From JAAYYY01 sp964579295 (GTDB taxonomy: Bacteria; Chloroflexota; Anaerolineae; Promineifilales; Promineifilaceae), in assembly GCA_964579295.1 (NCBI GenBank), contig CAZOGK010000012.1, positions 1-64,000 on the forward strand: DNA of 64,000 nt, in the 5' to 3' direction. Within the stretch, counting starts at the first letter, position 1. The number at the start of each line of letters is the position of its first letter. Of this stretch, positions 1 through 7,358 are shown one piece after another. A model generated the notes under the pieces. It saw only the letters and a list, made by a program, of their open reading frames with translations. It ran no database searches and had not been told where the DNA came from. The position numbers and the translations under genes are program-made.

Positions 1-90
1 GAAGCGGCTGCTGACGAAGCGGCGGCGGATGAAGCGGCGGCGGACGAAGAGGCGGCTGATGAAGAGGCGGCTGAGGAAGAGGCGGCTGAG
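1..90 (+). repeat. 15-bp tandem repeat encoding an acidic pentapeptide
   Basis: Six consecutive 15-bp units (GAAGCGGCGGCGGAT-like) run in frame and encode EAAAD/EEAAD/EEAAE pentapeptides of the LysM protein linker. Unit boundaries fall at 1, 16, 31, 46, 61 and 76. The last two units are identical. The array touches the window edge and may continue to the left. Confidence 0.85.
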
Positions 91-648
91 GAAACTGCCG
101 CCACCGAGCAGACGGAAGCCGCCGCGCCGACGACCGCCGAGGAGCGCGTGCACGTGGTGCAGGCAGGCGAAAATCTCTATCGCATTGGCCTGCAATATGG
201 CATTTCCTGGCTCGCGCTTGCCAACCACAACAACCTGCCCAACGCCAACGCCATCTTTGTGGGCCAGGAGCTGCGGATACCCGGCGAAAGCGACGGCAGT
301 GCGCCAACGCCCACTCCGACGCCGGCAGAAACCACCTACGTGGTACAGGCCGGCGACACTCTGCACCGTATTGGGCAGCGCTTTAATGTCAGCTGGATGG
401 TTATTGCCGAAGCCAACGGCCTGGTTAACCCGAACCACATTCTGGTCGGCCAGGAGCTGAAAATCCCGACCGCCGGCGCCACCCCTGCTCCGCAGCTTAC
501 CCACACCGTGCAGCCGCGTGAAACGCTCTTCCTCATCTCGCTCCATTATGGGGTGCCGTGGATGAGCATCGCCAGCGCCAACAACCTGAGCGCGCCCTAT
601 CTCATTTATGCCGGCCAGACCCTGGTCATTCCCAGCAGCACCCAATAA
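1..648 (+). CDS. LysM-repeat protein, 5'-truncated by window edge
   Basis: The reading frame is open from base 1, so the start lies outside the window. The visible N-terminal part is an acidic Ala/Glu/Asp linker built from a pentapeptide repeat. Three LysM domains follow, each beginning (H/Y)-(V/T)-V-Q and ending in a G-Q-x-L-x-I-P motif, near codons 50-95, 112-158 and 168-214. Thr/Pro-rich spacers separate them. LysM modules bind N-acetylglucosamine-containing glycans such as peptidoglycan, so this is probably the cell-wall-binding end of a secreted or surface protein. No catalytic domain is visible, although one could lie upstream. The stop is only 3 nt before the GTG of the threonine synthase gene, so the two may be co-transcribed. 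The LysM call is firm; the full protein's role is unknown. Confidence 0.88.
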   Translation, partial: EAAADEAAADEAAADEEAADEEAAEEEAAEETAATEQTEAAAPTTAEERVHVVQAGENLYRIGLQYGISWLALANHNNLPNANAIFVGQELRIPGESDGSAPTPTPTPAETTYVVQAGDTLHRIGQRFNVSWMVIAEANGLVNPNHILVGQELKIPTAGATPAPQLTHTVQPRETLFLISLHYGVPWMSIASANNLSAPYLIYAGQTLVIPSSTQ

Positions 649-651
649 ACC

Positions 652-1707
652 GTGACCTGGCAGGGGATTATTCGCGGCTATCGCGACTACCTGCCGCTGG
701 CAGCCGATACGACCGTCATCAGCCTGAATGAGGGCAACACGCCCCTCATTCAGGCTGATCGTCTGGCTGAGCAGATCGCGCCCGGCGCCGGCCTGCAGCT
801 CTACCTCAAGGTTGAAGGGTTGAACCCAACCGGCTCATTCAAAGATCGCGGTATGACCGTAGCGGTCAGCCAGGCGGCCCATGAAGGGGCGCAGACAATC
901 ATCTGCGCCAGCACGGGCAACACGGCTGCCAGCGCCGCCGCCTACGCCGCGCGCGGCGGACTGCGCTGCCTGGTGCTGGTGCCGGAAGGCAAGATCGCCC
1001 TGGGCAAGCTGGCGGCCTCGCTGGCCTACGGCGCCGAGGTCATTGCCGTCGACGGCTCCTTTGACGCCGCCCTCGATCTGGTGCGCACGATTGTCGAGCG
1101 CCACCCGGTCGCCCTGGTCAATTCCATTAATCCCTGGCGCATCGAGGGGCAGAAGACGGCCGCCTTCGAGATCTGTGACCAGCTGGGCGGCCGCGCGCCC
1201 GATTGGCACTGCCTGCCGGTCGGCAACGCGGGCAACATTACCTCTTACTGGAAAGGCTACCGCGAATATGGAAGCGGCCTGCCCCAGTTGCTGGGCGGGC
1301 AGGCGGCCGGCGCGGCGCCGTTGGTACGCGGCGAGGTCGTCAGCCACCCGGAGACAGTCGCCACGGCCATCCGCATCGGCAACCCGGCGCGCTGGCGCGA
1401 GGCGCTGGCGGCGCTGGACGAGTCCGGCGGCCTGATCGCCGCCGTCAGCGACGACGAGATCTTGCAGAGCTGGCGCTGGCTGGCGCGGCTGGAGGGGATC
1501 TTTGTCGAGCCGGCGTCGGCCACCGGCGTTGCCGTTCTCTACCAGCAAATCCGGCAAGGCATGCTCGATCTGCGGGGCAAGCGCGCCGTCTGCGTGCTCA
1601 CCGGCCACGGCCTGAAAGACCCGGACACAGCCATGGCCCAGGCGGCGCCGCCGCAGCGGCTGCCGGCGACCGTGGACGCTTTCGAGCGCTATTTAGCGGG
1701 CCGCTAG
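652..1707 (+). CDS. thrC: Threonine synthase
   Basis: PLP-dependent enzyme converting O-phosphohomoserine to threonine in the cytoplasm, the last step of threonine synthesis. The 351-residue product has the fold-type II signature GSFKDRG with the Schiff-base lysine at K64. It also has the early N-E-G-N-T-P-L motif and a serine/threonine-rich STGNTAAS phosphate-binding loop near residue 90. This is the short bacterial form that lacks the N-terminal extension of plant-type enzymes. The start is a GTG 3 nt after the LysM stop, which suggests translational coupling. Homoserine kinase, the preceding enzyme, is encoded about 53 kb away in this window. Cysteate or diaminopropionate-type relatives exist, but the match to threonine synthase is good. 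Confidence 0.9.
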   Translation: MTWQGIIRGYRDYLPLAADTTVISLNEGNTPLIQADRLAEQIAPGAGLQLYLKVEGLNPTGSFKDRGMTVAVSQAAHEGAQTIICASTGNTAASAAAYAARGGLRCLVLVPEGKIALGKLAASLAYGAEVIAVDGSFDAALDLVRTIVERHPVALVNSINPWRIEGQKTAAFEICDQLGGRAPDWHCLPVGNAGNITSYWKGYREYGSGLPQLLGGQAAGAAPLVRGEVVSHPETVATAIRIGNPARWREALAALDESGGLIAAVSDDEILQSWRWLARLEGIFVEPASATGVAVLYQQIRQGMLDLRGKRAVCVLTGHGLKDPDTAMAQAAPPQRLPATVDAFERYLAGR

Positions 1708-1751
1708 CCGCCTATTTCCGTGGAGCAGAAGGGGACAAGCCAGGATAAACC

Positions 1752-2645
1752 CTAGCTCTCTTCGCCGTAAATCAGATAGGCGTCGTCAATCCAGCCGGTC
1801 AGCCCATCGACCGTCATCACTTCCCGCCAGAGGAAACCGCCCTGGCTGGAGCGGCGCGGCAGCACGATGACTGTCGAGCCGCCGGGCGTAAGGATCAGCT
1901 CCTGCCCACCGGGCGAGCGGTAAATCCAGACGTTACTGCGGCTGGGATCGACAGTGGCCGTCGGCGCGTCGATGGGTGTGGGCGTCAGGCTGGGCGTGGG
2001 CGTGGCCGTCGGGCTGGGCGTCATCGTCGGCGTCGCCGAGGGGGTAGGGGTCTCGGTCGGCGTCGGCGTCAGGCTGGGCGTGGGCGAGGTAACGCGCGTC
2101 GGCGTGCCCGTCGCCGTGGGGCTGTTGTCGTCAGGGTCGCCGGTGGGCGTGAGGGTAGGAATGGAGGGCGTCACCACGCCGGTGATGGTCACAGTCACCG
2201 TCACCGTCACTTCCGGCGCCTGAGTCTGCCTGCTGCCTGCGCCAAAGCCGCCAGAGACCGGCGTCTGCCCCGTGACCCGCGGGGTCAGGGAAGGTGTGGG
2301 AATGGCTACCGTCTGGGTGATGGCGCTGCGCGTCAGCGTACCGGGCACGTCCAGGGGCAGATCGGCGACTACCTGTTGCGTGGCCGTGCTGGTTGGCGCA
2401 GCCGGCTGCGCCGCTACCTGCCCGCCGATGGGCACGCCGGCCAGAAAGAAGCCGAGGACCAGCAGCAGGCCGGCCAGCGCATAACCGGTAAACTCGCGCA
2501 CGCGCAGGTCCAGGCGATAGACATCAAGGCCCAGCCGACGCAGCAGGCGGGGCGACTGAGCGATGAAGGCAAGGAAGAGGAATAACAGGGTAGCCAGGGC
2601 GGCAAACCCCATTCCCCACAATGTCCACGAGGGAAAACCGATCAT
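1752..2645 (-). CDS. Membrane-anchored protein with Thr/Pro-rich linker and C-terminal SH3-like domain
   Basis: A 297-residue product with two hydrophobic segments (about residues 10-27 and 51-72), then a long low-complexity linker rich in T, P and S (about 80-220), then a bacterial SH3-like domain containing R-S-P-G-G and G-W-I-D motifs. The likely topology is a small membrane domain with an extracytoplasmic stalk carrying an SH3-type wall- or peptide-binding module. The exact function is unknown. Such T/P-rich stalks are common in Chloroflexota surface proteins (family knowledge). I start at the ATG at 2645 rather than the in-frame ATG at 2654, because the latter lies inside the TATAAT box. 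The chosen ATG is 7 nt past that box and would be translated from a leaderless mRNA. Confidence 0.8.
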   Translation of the reverse strand: MIGFPSWTLWGMGFAALATLLFLFLAFIAQSPRLLRRLGLDVYRLDLRVREFTGYALAGLLLVLGFFLAGVPIGGQVAAQPAAPTSTATQQVVADLPLDVPGTLTRSAITQTVAIPTPSLTPRVTGQTPVSGGFGAGSRQTQAPEVTVTVTVTITGVVTPSIPTLTPTGDPDDNSPTATGTPTRVTSPTPSLTPTPTETPTPSATPTMTPSPTATPTPSLTPTPIDAPTATVDPSRSNVWIYRSPGGQELILTPGGSTVIVLPRRSSQGGFLWREVMTVDGLTGWIDDAYLIYGEES

Positions 2646-2652
2646 CAAGGCC

Positions 2653-2658
2653 ATTATA
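2653..2658 (-). promoter_or_regulatory. -10 box of a leaderless promoter for the SH3-like gene
   Basis: On the minus strand a perfect TATAAT is followed by 7 nt and then the ATG at 2645, so transcription would begin at or next to the start codon. The -35 region (about 2676-2681, TGTACG) is weak. Confidence 0.6.
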
Positions 2659-2730
2659 ACGAGATTACCCTGGGGCGTACACCTTACCTCATGGGGGTTT
2701 CACCTGCTGTGCCCGCCCGGCCGATGGCGG

Positions 2731-2736
2731 TATAAT
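2731..2736 (+). promoter_or_regulatory. Probable -10 box for lpdA
   Basis: A perfect TATAAT lies 90 nt upstream of the lpdA start. No good -35 hexamer is visible. The leader would be about 80 nt and ends in a TTACGGAGA Shine-Dalgarno-like stretch before the ATG. Confidence 0.45.
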
Positions 2737-2826
2737 GCACGTGGCCGATTGCCTACCCTGGCGGCGGCAGCAGTGGCGCGCTCCCGCCTTCTACTTAGCG
2801 AACCTGTTTAGTTACGGAGATACCCC

Positions 2827-4227
2827 ATGGCGAAAGAATATCAACTGGTCGTACTGGGCGCGGGGCCAGCTGGCTATGTGGCGGCCATCCGCGCGGCGCA
2901 GCTTGGCCTGAAGACGGCGATCGTGGAGAAAGAAGCCCTCGGCGGCGTTTGTTTGAATGTGGGCTGTATTCCCTCCAAGGCTTTGCTCACCAACGCCGAG
3001 CTGGTCCACACGCTGAAGCACCGCGGCGACGAATTTGGCTTCAGCTTCGACAACCTGCAGCTGGACTATACCACCGCATTTAAGCGCAGCCGGCAGGTCT
3101 CTACCCGCCTGGTCAAAGGCATCGGCTTCCTGATGAAAAAGAACAACATCGACGTCTACGAGGGCATCGGCCGCGTCACCGATACGCAGACGCTGTCAGT
3201 GTCGCTCAACGATGGCAGCGAAGAAGAGCTGAAGTTCGAGAACCTGGTGCTGGCCGTGGGCGCCCACCCGCGCGCCGTCCCGGGCATCGACTTCGACGGC
3301 GAGCGGATCGTTTCCTACCTGGAGGTGATTCTCTCGGATTCCACGCCAGAGAAGGCCATTATCGTCGGCGCCGGACCCATCGGCATCGAGTTCGCCTATG
3401 TCTGGGCCAACTATGGCGTCGACGTCACCATCGTCGAGATGCTGCCGCGCCTGCTGCCCAACGAAGATCCGGAAGTCAGCGCCGTCGTCGAGCGCGCTTA
3501 CCGCAAGATGGGTATCAACTTCTTTACCGAAACGGTCGTCGAGTCGGCAGAGGTCACCGACAACGGCGTGCGCGCCAAGCTGCAGAACGGCGAAACGCTA
3601 GAGGCCGATCAGATGCTGGTGGCGATTGGCTTCAAGCCCAACGTAGAGAGCCTGGGGCTGGAGGGGGATCTGGAGCTGGATCGCAACCAGTGGGGCGGCA
3701 TCGCCGTGGACGAAGGGATGCGCACCAGCATTCCCAACATCTATGCCATCGGCGACCTGGTGGCCCCGGAAGGCTACATGTTCGCCCACCACGGCTCGGC
3801 GATGGGTATTGTCGCCGCCGAGACGATTGCCGGACATCCGACGGTCAAGCTGGACTATCGTATGCTGCCGCGCGCTACCTACTGCGTTCCACAAGTCGCC
3901 AGCTTTGGCTTCACCGAAGAGCAGGCGCAGGAAGCCGGCTTCGAGATTAACGTCGGCCGCTTTCCCTTCCAGGCCAACGGCAAGGCGCTGGGCATGGGCG
4001 AGCGCGACGGCTTTATCAAGATCATTTCCGATGCGCGCTATGGCGAGATTCTCGGCGCGCACATGGTCGGCCCGCACGTCACCGAGCTGCTGCCAGAGCT
4101 AACACTGGCGCGCATGTATGAGCTGACCGCCGAGGAAATTGCGCGCAACGTCCATGCTCACCCGACCCTGAGCGAGGTCCTCATGGAGGCGGCGCACGGG
4201 GTGGAGGGCGAGCCCATTCACATCTAG
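2827..4227 (+). CDS. lpdA: Dihydrolipoamide dehydrogenase (E3)
   Basis: FAD flavoprotein that reoxidises the dihydrolipoyl groups of 2-oxoacid dehydrogenase or glycine-cleavage complexes, making NADH. The 466-residue product has an N-terminal GAGPAG FAD-binding motif and the redox-active disulfide C42-x4-C47 in GGVCLNVGC. It also has the second GAGPIG NAD-binding motif near residue 180, the A-I-G-D FAD motif near 310 and the dimer-interface H-A-H-P-T-L-S-E catalytic His-Glu motif near the C terminus. It is preceded by a GGAGA ribosome site and followed by a bidirectional terminator. It stands alone, away from the two E1/E2 operons at 13.4-17.2 kb and 55.8-59.1 kb. Neither operon carries its own E3, so this one probably serves both. 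Confidence 0.95.
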   Translation: MAKEYQLVVLGAGPAGYVAAIRAAQLGLKTAIVEKEALGGVCLNVGCIPSKALLTNAELVHTLKHRGDEFGFSFDNLQLDYTTAFKRSRQVSTRLVKGIGFLMKKNNIDVYEGIGRVTDTQTLSVSLNDGSEEELKFENLVLAVGAHPRAVPGIDFDGERIVSYLEVILSDSTPEKAIIVGAGPIGIEFAYVWANYGVDVTIVEMLPRLLPNEDPEVSAVVERAYRKMGINFFTETVVESAEVTDNGVRAKLQNGETLEADQMLVAIGFKPNVESLGLEGDLELDRNQWGGIAVDEGMRTSIPNIYAIGDLVAPEGYMFAHHGSAMGIVAAETIAGHPTVKLDYRMLPRATYCVPQVASFGFTEEQAQEAGFEINVGRFPFQANGKALGMGERDGFIKIISDARYGEILGAHMVGPHVTELLPELTLARMYELTAEEIARNVHAHPTLSEVLMEAAHGVEGEPIHI

Positions 4228-4266
4228 CCTCGGGGCAGGTCCGGGGCGTCTTCTGGCGCTTGCAAG

Positions 4267-4293
4267 AAAAAAGGCCGCTTTCGCGGCCTTTTT
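4267..4293. terminator. Bidirectional intrinsic terminator between lpdA and tRNA-Val
   Basis: A 6-bp GGCCGC/GCGGCC stem with a TTTC loop (4273-4288) is flanked by a run of A on the left and of T on the right. It can therefore stop the plus-strand lpdA transcript and the minus-strand tRNA transcript. Confidence 0.85.
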
Positions 4294-4296
4294 GTG

Positions 4297-4370
<74 letters not shown>

Positions 4371-4385
4371 ATCGTACAGAGGGTT

Positions 4386-4413
4386 ATTATACCATCGCGC
4401 CGCCCCCAGTCAA
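4386..4413 (-). promoter_or_regulatory. Promoter of tRNA-Val
   Basis: On the minus strand TTGACT is followed by a 16-nt spacer and TATAAT, preceded by TGG (an extended -10). The -10 ends 15 nt before the first tRNA base. This is the best sigma-70-type promoter match in the window. Confidence 0.8.
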
Positions 4414-4491
4414 TTCAGGCGCGCCTCTCTGACATAAGGTTAACCTGCGCCTCAACCTCGCTTCCTCTTGCCTGTTGCGCCGGATATGCTG

Positions 4492-4521
4492 TTGTGACGG
4501 AGCACGATTCATTGTTACACT
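4492..4521 (+). promoter_or_regulatory. Probable promoter of the PfkB kinase gene
   Basis: TTGTGA, an 18-nt spacer and TACACT, with TGT directly before the -10 (extended form TGTTACACT). The leader to the chosen ATG is about 70 nt. Confidence 0.5.
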
Positions 4522-4597
4522 AGTGAGCGGTTGGCGTAGCGACCGTGTCCGGAAAAGGCAGCACCCTTTTTGCTGCCGGGAAATGATGGAGGAGGCG

Positions 4598-5527
4598 ATG
4601 GGCGACCGCATTGTGGTGATTGGCGCCACGCTCTTGGATGTGAAAGGAAAGCCATTTGCCGGCCTGGAGCCGGGCACGTCCAATCCGGGGCAAATTCGCA
4701 GCGCCCGCGGGGGCAACGCGCGCAACGTGGCCGAAAACCTGGCCCGGCTGGGCTCCGAGGTCACGCTCATCTCGGCCATCGGCAACGACGACGTCGGACG
4801 TCGCCTGGTAGAGCAGACGGCCGATGCCGGCGTCGACGTCGAGCTGGTGACGGTCGTGCCCGAGCAGAACACCGGCACCTATATAGCGCTGCTGGAGGAA
4901 GACGGCACGCTCAGCGTGGCGCTCGACGACACGCGGGCGATGAACGCCATTACGGGGCAGGTTATTTACCAGCGCCGGCGGCTCTTCCGCGAAGCAGCTA
5001 TGGTCGTCTTTGACGGCAGCCTGCCACCGGCCACTATCGAAACGATCATGCGCCTCGCCGACCAGTACGACGTGCCTGTCGCGGCAGATCCCTCTTCCAC
5101 GCGCCTGGCGCACAAGCTGGCGCCGCACCTGCACGGCCTGCATCTGGTGGTACCCAATGAGGTGGAAGCGGCGACGCTGCTGGGCCTGGACTACTTCGGC
5201 CACGACGCCGACGCCAGCCTGGGCGCCGCCCGCCAGCTCGTCCGCCTCGGCGTCAGGATCGGCGTCGTCACACTCACTGATTTCGGCCTGGTCTACGCCA
5301 CGTCCGATGAGAACGGCGCTATCCCGGCGCTGTACAGCGAGATGGCGGACAGCACCGGCACCGGCGACGCGATCACGGCGGCCATCATCTTTGGCATGCT
5401 GAATGAGCTGCCCATCACCGATTGTATGCGGCTCGGCGCCGCCGCCGCCGGTCTGACGGTACAGACGAACCATACAGTCGTGCCCGACCTCAGCCTTGAC
5501 ATGCTCTATGATCACCTCGTCGTCTAA
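4598..5527 (+). CDS. PfkB-family carbohydrate kinase, pseudouridine-kinase-like
   Basis: Ribokinase-fold kinase that phosphorylates a sugar or nucleoside with ATP. The 309-residue product begins VVIGATLLDVKG and carries S-N-P-G-x-I followed by G-G-N-A-R-N-V-A-E-N-L-A-R-L-G, which resembles pseudouridine kinase (PsuK) more than fructokinase or ribokinase. The C-terminal catalytic signature is S-T-G-T-G-D-A, with the aspartate as base. I chose the ATG at 4598 because GGAGG lies 5 nt upstream; in-frame ATGs at 4583 and 4586 lack a ribosome site. No pseudouridine glycosidase partner (PsuG) is adjacent, so the substrate remains uncertain. A membrane lipid-kinase-like gene follows 26 nt downstream. 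Confidence 0.82.
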   Translation: MGDRIVVIGATLLDVKGKPFAGLEPGTSNPGQIRSARGGNARNVAENLARLGSEVTLISAIGNDDVGRRLVEQTADAGVDVELVTVVPEQNTGTYIALLEEDGTLSVALDDTRAMNAITGQVIYQRRRLFREAAMVVFDGSLPPATIETIMRLADQYDVPVAADPSSTRLAHKLAPHLHGLHLVVPNEVEAATLLGLDYFGHDADASLGAARQLVRLGVRIGVVTLTDFGLVYATSDENGAIPALYSEMADSTGTGDAITAAIIFGMLNELPITDCMRLGAAAAGLTVQTNHTVVPDLSLDMLYDHLVV

Positions 5528-5553
5528 GCAGGTGTAACGGCCACGCTGTTGCC

Positions 5554-6219
5554 ATGAACAATCTGCTCGGCTTCATCATCGCCGTCATCTACGTCTTTGC
5601 CGTCATTGGCGCAGCAGAAGGGTTGCGCCGCTACCGCGGCTATAGCCCCGGCTTCACCCGCAAAGGCATCCACATCGGCGTGGGCATGATGAGCTGGGCG
5701 CTCCCCTTCCTCTTCGACAACCCGTGGCCTTTCGTGGCAGCAGCGCTTGGCTTTGCCGCCCTGAACCTGGCCGACTGGCGCTATGGCTTCTTCTCGTCGA
5801 TGGCGAGCAGCGACAACAGCAACCTGGGCACGGTCTACTTTCCGCTGGCCGCCGCCGCCGTCGCCATCATCTTCTGGGACCGCCCGCCGCTGCTGGTAGC
5901 GGCGCTCATGCCGCTGACGTGGGGCGACGGCATCGCTCCTGTCGTCGGCCACGCCTATGGCCGCAATGCCTATACTGTCTTCGGCCACACGCGCACCATA
6001 CAGGGCTCAGCCGGCTTTTTTGCGGTGGGCCTGCTCTTCACCTGGCTGGCGCTCTGGCTCATTCCCGGCCAGCCGGCCGTTTCACCGCTTGTGGCGCTGG
6101 GGCCGGCAGCCGCCATCATGGCCAGCACGACACTGGTCGAAGCCGTCTCCATTCGCGGCCTGGACAACCTGACGATTACGGCCGTGGCGGTTCTCATTTT
6201 GCTGATCTGGCCCTTCTAG
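5554..6219 (+). CDS. Polytopic phytol/dolichol-kinase-like membrane protein
   Basis: A 221-residue integral membrane protein with roughly six hydrophobic segments. It begins with an N-terminal helix, then R-K-G-I-H-I-G-V-G, T-W-G-D-G-I-A-P and G-H-T-R-T-I-Q-G-S-A-G-F. These motifs match the CTP-dependent prenol kinase/phosphatidate cytidylyltransferase-like family (VTE5, VTE6, SEC59). Members phosphorylate lipid alcohols such as phytol, geranylgeraniol or dolichol with CTP. The bacterial substrate cannot be read from sequence. It lies 26 nt downstream of the PfkB kinase and is probably in the same transcript. I see no strong ribosome site. Confidence 0.78.
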   Translation: MNNLLGFIIAVIYVFAVIGAAEGLRRYRGYSPGFTRKGIHIGVGMMSWALPFLFDNPWPFVAAALGFAALNLADWRYGFFSSMASSDNSNLGTVYFPLAAAAVAIIFWDRPPLLVAALMPLTWGDGIAPVVGHAYGRNAYTVFGHTRTIQGSAGFFAVGLLFTWLALWLIPGQPAVSPLVALGPAAAIMASTTLVEAVSIRGLDNLTITAVAVLILLIWPF

Positions 6220-6362
6220 CCGGCCGTTGCTACGGGCACAGGGGGACGCTCAGACGCAATGGCGCCCGGACGCGGGCAGGCCGTCACCGACGAGACCCTT
6301 TCCGCTCGCGCCCGCTTATGGTACAAATCGTCCACATTGTGGAGGCCGGCCGGCAGAAGCTT

Positions 6363-7346
6363 ATGCTCAACCCAACCTACCCCGATCGCGTTCACCTCGC
6401 CTATTTGCCCACGCCGCTGGAGAAGCTGGAGCGGCTGAGTAAGCATCTTGGCGGGCCGGAGATCTACATCAAGCGCGATGACCAGACCGGGCTGGCAACC
6501 GGCGGCAACAAGACGCGCAAGCTGGAGTTCCTGCTGGCCGACGCGCTGGCCCAGGGCTGTGACCACCTGGTCACCACCGGCGCACCGCAGAGCAACCATT
6601 GCCGCCAGACGGCGGCCGCGGCGGCGCACTTCGGCCTGGGCTGCAGCCTCATCTTGCGCGGCGAGGCGGCCACCGCACGCATGTCGGGCAATCTGCTGCT
6701 GGATCGGCTGCTCGGCGCCCAGATTTACTGGACGGAAGGGCAGCCGGGCAATGAGCTGATCGCCCGCATCGTCGCCGAGCAGCGCACGCTCGGGCGCAAA
6801 CCATACGTCATCCCGCTCGGCGGCTCTAACGTCATGGGCGCTACCAGCTACGTGCTGGCGATGAAAGAGCTGACCGAGCAGATGGCCGAGCAAAACCTCA
6901 ACCTTGACTTCATTGTCTTCGCCAGCAGCAGCGGCGGCACACAGGCGGGTGTTGTGCTCGGCGCCCTGGTCTATGATTTTCGCGGGCAGGCGTTGGGCAT
7001 CAGCGTCGATCATGACGCCGATTCGCTGCAGACATTCGCCTCGGCGCTGGCGACGGCGACGGCCACCCATCTGGGGCTGGGCACGATTTCCGTCGCCGAC
7101 CGCGTTAACGTCAACGACGATTATCTGGGGGACGGTTACGCCCAGGTCGGCGAGCCGGAGCGGGAAGCGATCCAGATGCTGGCCCAGCTCGAAGGCATCC
7201 TGCTCGATCCTGTCTATACGGGCCGGGCAATGGCCGGGCTCATCGACCTGATCCGCTGGGGCGCCTTCACACGCGGGCAAAAGATCCTCTTCTGGCACAC
7301 AGGCGGCGTGGCGGCCCTACCCGCTTTCGCAGATAAGCTGCTCTAG
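6363..7346 (+). CDS. D-cysteine desulfhydrase / ACC deaminase-family PLP enzyme
   Basis: A 327-residue fold-type II PLP enzyme. P-T-P-L-E-x-L, then Y-I-K-R-D-D-Q-T-G and G-G-N-K-T-R-K-L-E-F with the PLP lysine, are diagnostic of the DcyD/ACC-deaminase family. A-P-Q-S-N-H-C-R-Q-T follows near residue 75. Known members release pyruvate, sulfide and ammonia from D-cysteine, or deaminate 1-aminocyclopropane-1-carboxylate. The two cannot be separated with confidence here, though the length and motifs lean to D-cysteine desulfhydrase. The frame is open far upstream, over the preceding gene. I chose the ATG at 6363 because homology begins there; an ATG at 6318 is the alternative. Confidence 0.85.
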   Translation: MLNPTYPDRVHLAYLPTPLEKLERLSKHLGGPEIYIKRDDQTGLATGGNKTRKLEFLLADALAQGCDHLVTTGAPQSNHCRQTAAAAAHFGLGCSLILRGEAATARMSGNLLLDRLLGAQIYWTEGQPGNELIARIVAEQRTLGRKPYVIPLGGSNVMGATSYVLAMKELTEQMAEQNLNLDFIVFASSSGGTQAGVVLGALVYDFRGQALGISVDHDADSLQTFASALATATATHLGLGTISVADRVNVNDDYLGDGYAQVGEPEREAIQMLAQLEGILLDPVYTGRAMAGLIDLIRWGAFTRGQKILFWHTGGVAALPAFADKLL

Positions 7347-7358
7347 ACCCGCCTCAAC

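Noticed and set aside
1965..2110. A DNA repeat resembling a microsatellite
   Set aside because: It is the degenerate coding sequence of the Thr/Pro-rich linker of the SH3-like protein, not an independent repeat element.
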